This document shows positions 59,396 to 64,000 of a stretch of DNA of 64,000 nucleotides, one piece after another; within the stretch, counting starts at the first letter, position 1, and each line of letters opens with the position of its first letter. The notes beneath the pieces were generated by a model. The model made no database searches and had not been told where the DNA came from. It was given only the letters and a program-made list of their open reading frames with translations. A program made the position numbers and the translations under genes. Source of the DNA: Larix kaempferi (lineage: Eukaryota; Streptophyta; Pinopsida; Pinales; Pinaceae); NCBI GenBank assembly GCA_027924585.1, contig BSBM01000592.1, positions 5,004,001 to 5,068,000 on the forward strand, read 5' to 3'.

Positions 59396-60131
59396 GTTTC
59401 ATCTTCTTCCATCCCTAAGGAGGATGATATGGTGCTTGCAGCTAAAGGCAAGTAGAGGTTCAAACAAAAGAAGGACCTAATTAAGTTTAAGTGTTTTTCT
59501 TGCAATGGGTATGGACACTATGCACGACAATTCTTGCATAGGAAGAAGAACAATCAGATAAAGGATGAGAAGGTTGCAGCTGCAGAGGAGGTAGATGAGT
59601 TTGTCTCCAGAGTTGAGATGGAGTTCTCACTTGCCTCATTTGTGGTAAGACATGATAGCAGTTAGCCATAGGTTTGGGTTGATGAGAGATGGTTGATTGA
59701 ATGCAACCATTGCATTCACATGACCAAAATGCGAGAGGCATTCTTATTCCTTGAGTACACTCCTATGCAGATGGTTTGTGATGTACAGGGGACTCATCAT
59801 TTTGTCAAAGGAGTAGGTAGGGTACGAGGTCTCAGGAGTCCTATTCATTCCAGGACTGAGAGGGAGCATACTCTCAGTAGGAGCATTGGATGCTTCTGGT
59901 TACTCTGTTGTATTCCAGAGGGATCTCATATTCACATATCCAGAGGGAGTTGATCTAGTGTTGATGGGCCATAGGATTGATGGTGAGTATATAGTTCAAG
60001 GACATCCCACAACAGGTACATTTGGTTGGTTGAGTGCATCTTCATCAGAGTCAGATGTTGACAGGGAGCGAGATGCTCATAGTAGTGATGATACTCGAAG
60101 GAGTGGATCCTCACAGCAGATGGGTGAGTGA
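59396..60131 (+). pseudogene. Element D knuckle, protease and pre-integrase remnant
   Basis: The gag frame continues with stops: KCFSCNGYGHYARQF, a knuckle whose last cysteine is phenylalanine, then a protease region WLIECNHCIHMTKMREAF where the catalytic DSG is lost. It goes on to HHFVKGVGRV. In another frame, LDASGYSVVFQRD and MGHRIDGEYIVQG mark the protease C-terminus and the start of the pre-integrase region. The integrase core is missing; acidic Ser/Asp-rich sequence follows directly. Confidence 0.75.
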
Positions 60132-60260
60132 GACGCTCACCGTGGTGATGAGGTATAGAGGAGTGATTCCTTTTATCCAATGGATGAGTGAGATTCTCAT
60201 GGTACTGATGATGCACAAAGGAGTGAGTCTTTGGACTCAGATTAGATGGATGAGCATGAT
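60040..60260 (+). repeat. Coding minisatellite, ~60-bp units, in element D
   Basis: About four imperfect units repeat a pattern GATGAG-GA-GCTCA...GATGAT...AGGAGTG. They translate to a (D/E)-x-D-A/S-H-x-x-D-D-x-x-R-S-x-S pattern. The unit is close to 20 codons. It lies where integrase and RT would be in a full copia element. Confidence 0.6.
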
Positions 60261-60632
60261 GCTCATACAAGTACCAGCTGGAGACTTAGTTGGTATGAGA
60301 TGACAGAGTTGGACTTATCTCAAGAGAGAGATGAGTCAATTCAGAGAGAGAGGGAGATCACTTACAGGTTAGTAGATCTGCTTGATGGTAGTCTCAGAGA
60401 TTGGCTACAATAGAGATTCAGAGGGAGTCTGGATCAGGGATCAGTGACAGAATCAATGATAGAGTCAGTGACAAAGAAGGAGGCCTCTTTTGGGGCCACA
60501 TTGATGGAGGTTGATCAATTTATTTCATATCAAAGTGCAGCAGTGACAAGTAGGATAGATGGTTCAGTTACGGCAGTAAAGGATTTGTTGGATCCAGGTA
60601 TCAGTGATTGGACTTCCCTCGATAAGAGGGAG

Positions 60633-61856
60633 TGTTAGAGATAGTGGTATCTCGGGATGTCCTCCATGTTCATATGCCTAGCCTGGAGGTACACTTGTAG
60701 TATAGGCATCAGGATAGGGTAGAGGGTGGGATGCACTCTACCGGATGGCATGAATCCAATGACAGATGCATGTGGAACTTTCAGGGTGATTTGCCTCATG
60801 GATGCAACGTTTTGCACCGCATACCTTTTAATTAAAATGCATGCAAAAGTGAGATTTTTGCACGCACTCATATTAGGGTTTTGGTAACCCTAATTGATCA
60901 GTGAGATGTTATAAGGAGGTAGTAGGTCACCGAGAGAGGTTACTCAACAGTTTCTTCATACAGAGAAGAGATTGAGGGTGAGGGTGACTTGTGCATGCAG
61001 AGTGGGTGACTTTCTGAGAGAGGGAGGTGCATCTATAGATAGGGAGAGTGAGGTGATCTAAGCTGGATCAATCCTCACTTGATCGAAGGCGCATGTCTTC
61101 CATTTATTGTGGCAAGATAGAGCATCACAGAGGAGATTAGTCAGAGTTCTGAGCTTGGGAGACTTTCTTGAGAGAGGGGGTGCACTTCCTAAGGAGAGGA
61201 GGATGTGGTGGATCCATATTAAGGCTAGAGCAGTTGAGACTTGAAGGGTAGGTATTCTTCAATGATTGAATAATATTTGTGACAATCTTGGAGCAGATTG
61301 GCTAAGATCAAAGCTAGGGAAACTTTTCAGTGTCATAGGGAGGGCACACTTTTCCATGTAGAGAGAGAGGCACATTCTACAGTGAGAGGTTGCAGTCTTT
61401 CATCTTTGACAGAGAAAATCAAGGTTGTGGAGTGAGAGAGGTAGTACTACATCTTGAGACGGACAGAGATAGACTATCAAAAAGATCCAGACTCAAACTA
61501 ACAACAGGGGCACATTTTCCAAGAGCAACGATTGCAGTTGCAGCAGATCTAGGGTTGCATACCCATCATGTTCGACTGTATTTTCTAAGTTGTTGTATGT
61601 AACAATCCTATTTTATTTTTCTGTGGGATCGAGAAAGAAAAAATCCCCCACCGAGGCTGGTTTTCCTCATTGGGGTTTCCAGGGTAAATTTTGTGAGTCA
61701 AATTTGTGTGATTGCTCATTATTTCTTCAAGTTGTTAAGATAGCTATTAGTACTTTATGTTATACGTCGGTTTTGCTTATTTGGCTTATAGAGAATCAAA
61801 GTCATTGGGATCTCAGGATTTCTAGAGAAAGTAGTGACCTATGGGTATGATTAACA
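60633..61856 (+). repeat. Element D 3' LTR
   Basis: TGTTAGAG...TTAACA, directly after the purine tract and followed by TGAGG. Confidence 0.94.
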
Positions 61857-61936
61857 TGAGGCGCCACCTCAGCACATGAGGATCCGTATTGACACACAAT
61901 ACCTTAGTCTTTACAAGCAAGACTTATAGCTCCATC

Positions 61937-62835
61937 TGTTACACCCAAAATCTACCCATCATGAGATTAGTGTATACACCCCTAAAGATGTCTTGACTGA
62001 GTAATCAACCTGAGAGATTTATACCCAGTTGTACCAGGTTTTGAGAGGTCGTCGTAGGTTGCACTCATGCAACATGCGACGTCGCAGCTTGCTTCACTGC
62101 AGGGTGCGACGAAGTTAGTTAATAGGCAAAAATAGCTTCTTTGAGGTTCTTCTCGAAACTTACTAACTCGGGGGCTTATCCCTGACCTCTAGGGGAGTCG
62201 GTACTCGATTCCTAACACCTTGGGAGGATCCCCTATATCTCTCCTACCATCTCTCAACCTATCCTATCCATACCCTATCCACTTAGTCTTATATAAGAGA
62301 AGCTCTACTCCTCTCCAAAGGGAGGAAGTCTATGGTGTCTACATGCTGGTGAAATCACTCTTGGGAGATCTCTACTCATCCTTGAGAGACTCAAGCTTCC
62401 TTAGGAGGAAATGGAAAATGGCTTTGTTGGAGAAGGGCTGCAGCGTTAAGCCTTGGTTGTAGTTCTATATCTCTGCTATGTACTTTCCTCTTTTTACAGT
62501 AATACAAATGCTTTCCACCAATATTGTTCATGTGTGCAATGATATTGAGTAGTTTACTTGCTTAACTATTTACTTAGATCTTTTATTTTATAGATGCCCT
62601 TTTACTTGTTTCTTTTGTTTCTTGTCTTGACAGGTCTTACAGCTTGGATCTGACGACCGTGAGACATGGAGCAGCGTTCAGAAGAAAGGATAGCGAAGTG
62701 AAAGGTAAGACATCTAGTACTCGATCCTTAAGTAGATCTAGGAAATGCATTCGTAGCCTATCTCATTTGTTCTAGATTTGCATTGAGCTAGGGAGACCCG
62801 GCTCGCGTTCGCTCGAGTGGATTGTCCGATAAACA
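61937..62835 (+). repeat. Probable 5' LTR of a Ty3/gypsy element (E)
   Basis: Begins TGTTACACCC and ends GATAAACA, giving TGTT/AACA ends. A TATA box TATATAAG is at about 62290-62297. A different type of primer site follows. The length would be 899 bp. There is no second LTR in the window, so the left border rests on the TGTT motif only. Confidence 0.55.
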
Positions 62836-62839
62836 AATC

Positions 62840-62860
62840 TGGCGACCATACTGGGAATAG
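62840..62860 (+). other. Probable primer-binding site of element E
   Basis: TGGCGACCATACTGGGAATA starts four bases after the proposed LTR end. It resembles the TGGCGCC...GGGGA-type sites of plant Athila/Tat-like gypsy elements rather than the Met-type site used by the other elements here. Confidence 0.55.
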
Positions 62861-64000
62861 TCACATGTCTAATTCTATAATTTCCTAAGAGTCATTTTCA
62901 GTTGATTGCTTGATACAAGCCTTCTATTTGTCATTTGCTTCGTAAGTTGATTTCACTATCGAATCTTCATCTTGAAGACTCTGATCTACTTCCTCTGAGT
63001 TTATACAACTCATTTCCAAACCATTCCATGGTTCACTGCTTGGAGATCTGATTCCTTTTGGGACTTAGATCTCGACTGTCGTACCTGGTTAGTGGAAACA
63101 GAGTGACACTGTGTCACCTCTGGCCTCTGTTCTTTACCTGTTAGTAAATCGTCGCATTCCTTTCATTGGCAAACTGCAACGTCATCCCACTTCCCGCATT
63201 AGTGGACTGCAACGTCGCACTGTGTACAAGCACAGAGTGCATCGATTTGTCAAAATTTGGCATACAGGAATCCCCTCTCCATTTTTCAGTCTAAACTTTG
63301 GTTTGCTGTATGAACTCCCTCTGTGCTGCAAGATCTAGCCAGAGACCCCACCTTCGATTTGTGTGTCGAGTGTTTGGCTTGTTTGGATTGATTTTGGGTT
63401 CCGTCTTGGACAAGTTTGAAGACCGGTAGTGGTGGATACTCTTGTCTCCTCCACCTTCATCCGCTCACCCTTGCATTCCCTTCCTTCCATCCTTGATCTG
63501 ATCATTACATTAGATCAGCTTCCAGACCTGGTTTTCATCATTGTTTGAGCTTTGCTTGCTTGATTTGCTTGCTACTACTTGATTTTGAGTTAAGTGTGCC
63601 TTTCAACTTGATTGAGTGCTTGTCTTTTCTTGAGTTTTCTAAGTGTACTAGTGCTGCAAGTAGTGTCTTCTTTTTATTCACTTAGATCTGAAAGCTCAAT
63701 TGCTATCAAGTTTATTCTTTGATGCATCTATTGAAAAGTTTAAAAGTGCTTCTTCCCCATCATTTCTTGAGTGTTTTTGAAAGAAAAACGTTCTTGCATT
63801 GGAATGTTTCGTTTATCAATCTTTTGGAAAATTGAATGAATGTATAATCATTTGTGTTTTTCTTGAAATATGAATCGCTCATCTTCTTGAAAGACTCAAG
63901 CTACACTTCCAATTTTGCAAAAGTGTTTCCATTCTAGGGAAAGATAAGTGCATGTTTTATTTTTCATTGCTTTTGGGCCATTGAAAGTGAAATTGAAAAG
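62861..64000 (+). other. Leader of element E, running off the window
   Basis: About 1.1 kb without a recognisable gag start. Long untranslated leaders are normal in Athila/Tat-type elements. The ORF at 63111-63338 has no domain and is probably chance. Confidence 0.4.

Larger units (their letters stand above)
57284..61856 (+). mobile_element. Ty1/copia gag-protease-only element D
   Basis: The LTRs are 57284-58504 (1221 bp) and 60633-61856 (1224 bp), beginning TGTTAGAG and ending TTAACA. There is a perfect target duplication TGAGG (57279-57283 and 61857-61861), a Met-type primer site at 58505 and a purine tract AAGAGGGAG before the 3' LTR. The 2.1-kb internal domain has copia gag, a broken protease and an acidic tail, with no integrase, RT or RNase H. 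It is therefore a copia counterpart of TR-GAG elements. LTR mismatch by eye is roughly 8% over the first 325 bp. Confidence 0.95.

Overview
The window is plant nuclear repeat DNA with no intact host gene. Its density of nested LTR retrotransposons, its AT-rich decayed spacer and the mixture of Ty1/copia, Ty3/gypsy and gag-only derivatives fit a very large plant genome. A gymnosperm is my best guess, from the general look of the element families rather than from a diagnostic gene. I see no rRNA, convincing tRNA, CRISPR array or bacterial-type operon.

Layout. 1-927 is spacer holding three G/C-armed hairpin repeats. 928-8104 is copia element A1 (+): 689-bp LTRs, TSD CCATG, Met-type primer site, no gag/protease/integrase, a decayed RT/RNase H and two tandem arrays before the 3' LTR. 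8105-10520 is a gene-like pseudogene with a TATA box and one frame-preserving intron, possibly of plant-mobile-domain type. 11.8-15.4 kb is a minus-strand Ty3/gypsy gag-protease remnant. 15.4-18.4 kb is spacer. 18.4-23.7 kb is a decayed gypsy element (C1: gag, protease, RT/RNase H) carrying a 0.9-kb foreign repeat block. 23.7-28.2 kb is mostly unreadable. 28.2-37.5 kb is another decayed gypsy element (C2), interrupted by element G (28851-34396): two 1767-bp LTRs, TSD GGTGT and one intact 667-codon gag-protease ORF.

37779-51588 is copia element B (+), whose 5' LTR is split by A2 (38788-45782, minus strand), a second member of the A family. B has gag, protease, integrase, RT and RNase H, all with lesions. 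51.6-56.2 kb is unassigned. A minus-strand LTR fragment related to B (about 56.27-57.28 kb, continuing at 61.86 kb) is split by element D (57284-61856, TSD TGAGG), a gag-protease-only copia. 61937-62835 looks like a 5' gypsy LTR (E) whose body runs off the right edge.

How the parts relate. A1, A2, B, D and G all carry a TGGTATCAGAGC primer site, which matches initiator tRNA-Met. G and D encode gag-protease but no RT. The A family encodes only RT/RNase H remnants. All three are non-autonomous and must have been copied with proteins from elsewhere. By eye the youngest is G (about 1.5% LTR mismatch), then A1 (about 5.4%), then D (roughly 8% over the stretch compared).

The most unusual signal is short hairpin arrays whose stem arms change together from unit to unit. 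They occur in three places: the 3' region of A1/A2, the LTR start of B, and 404-537.
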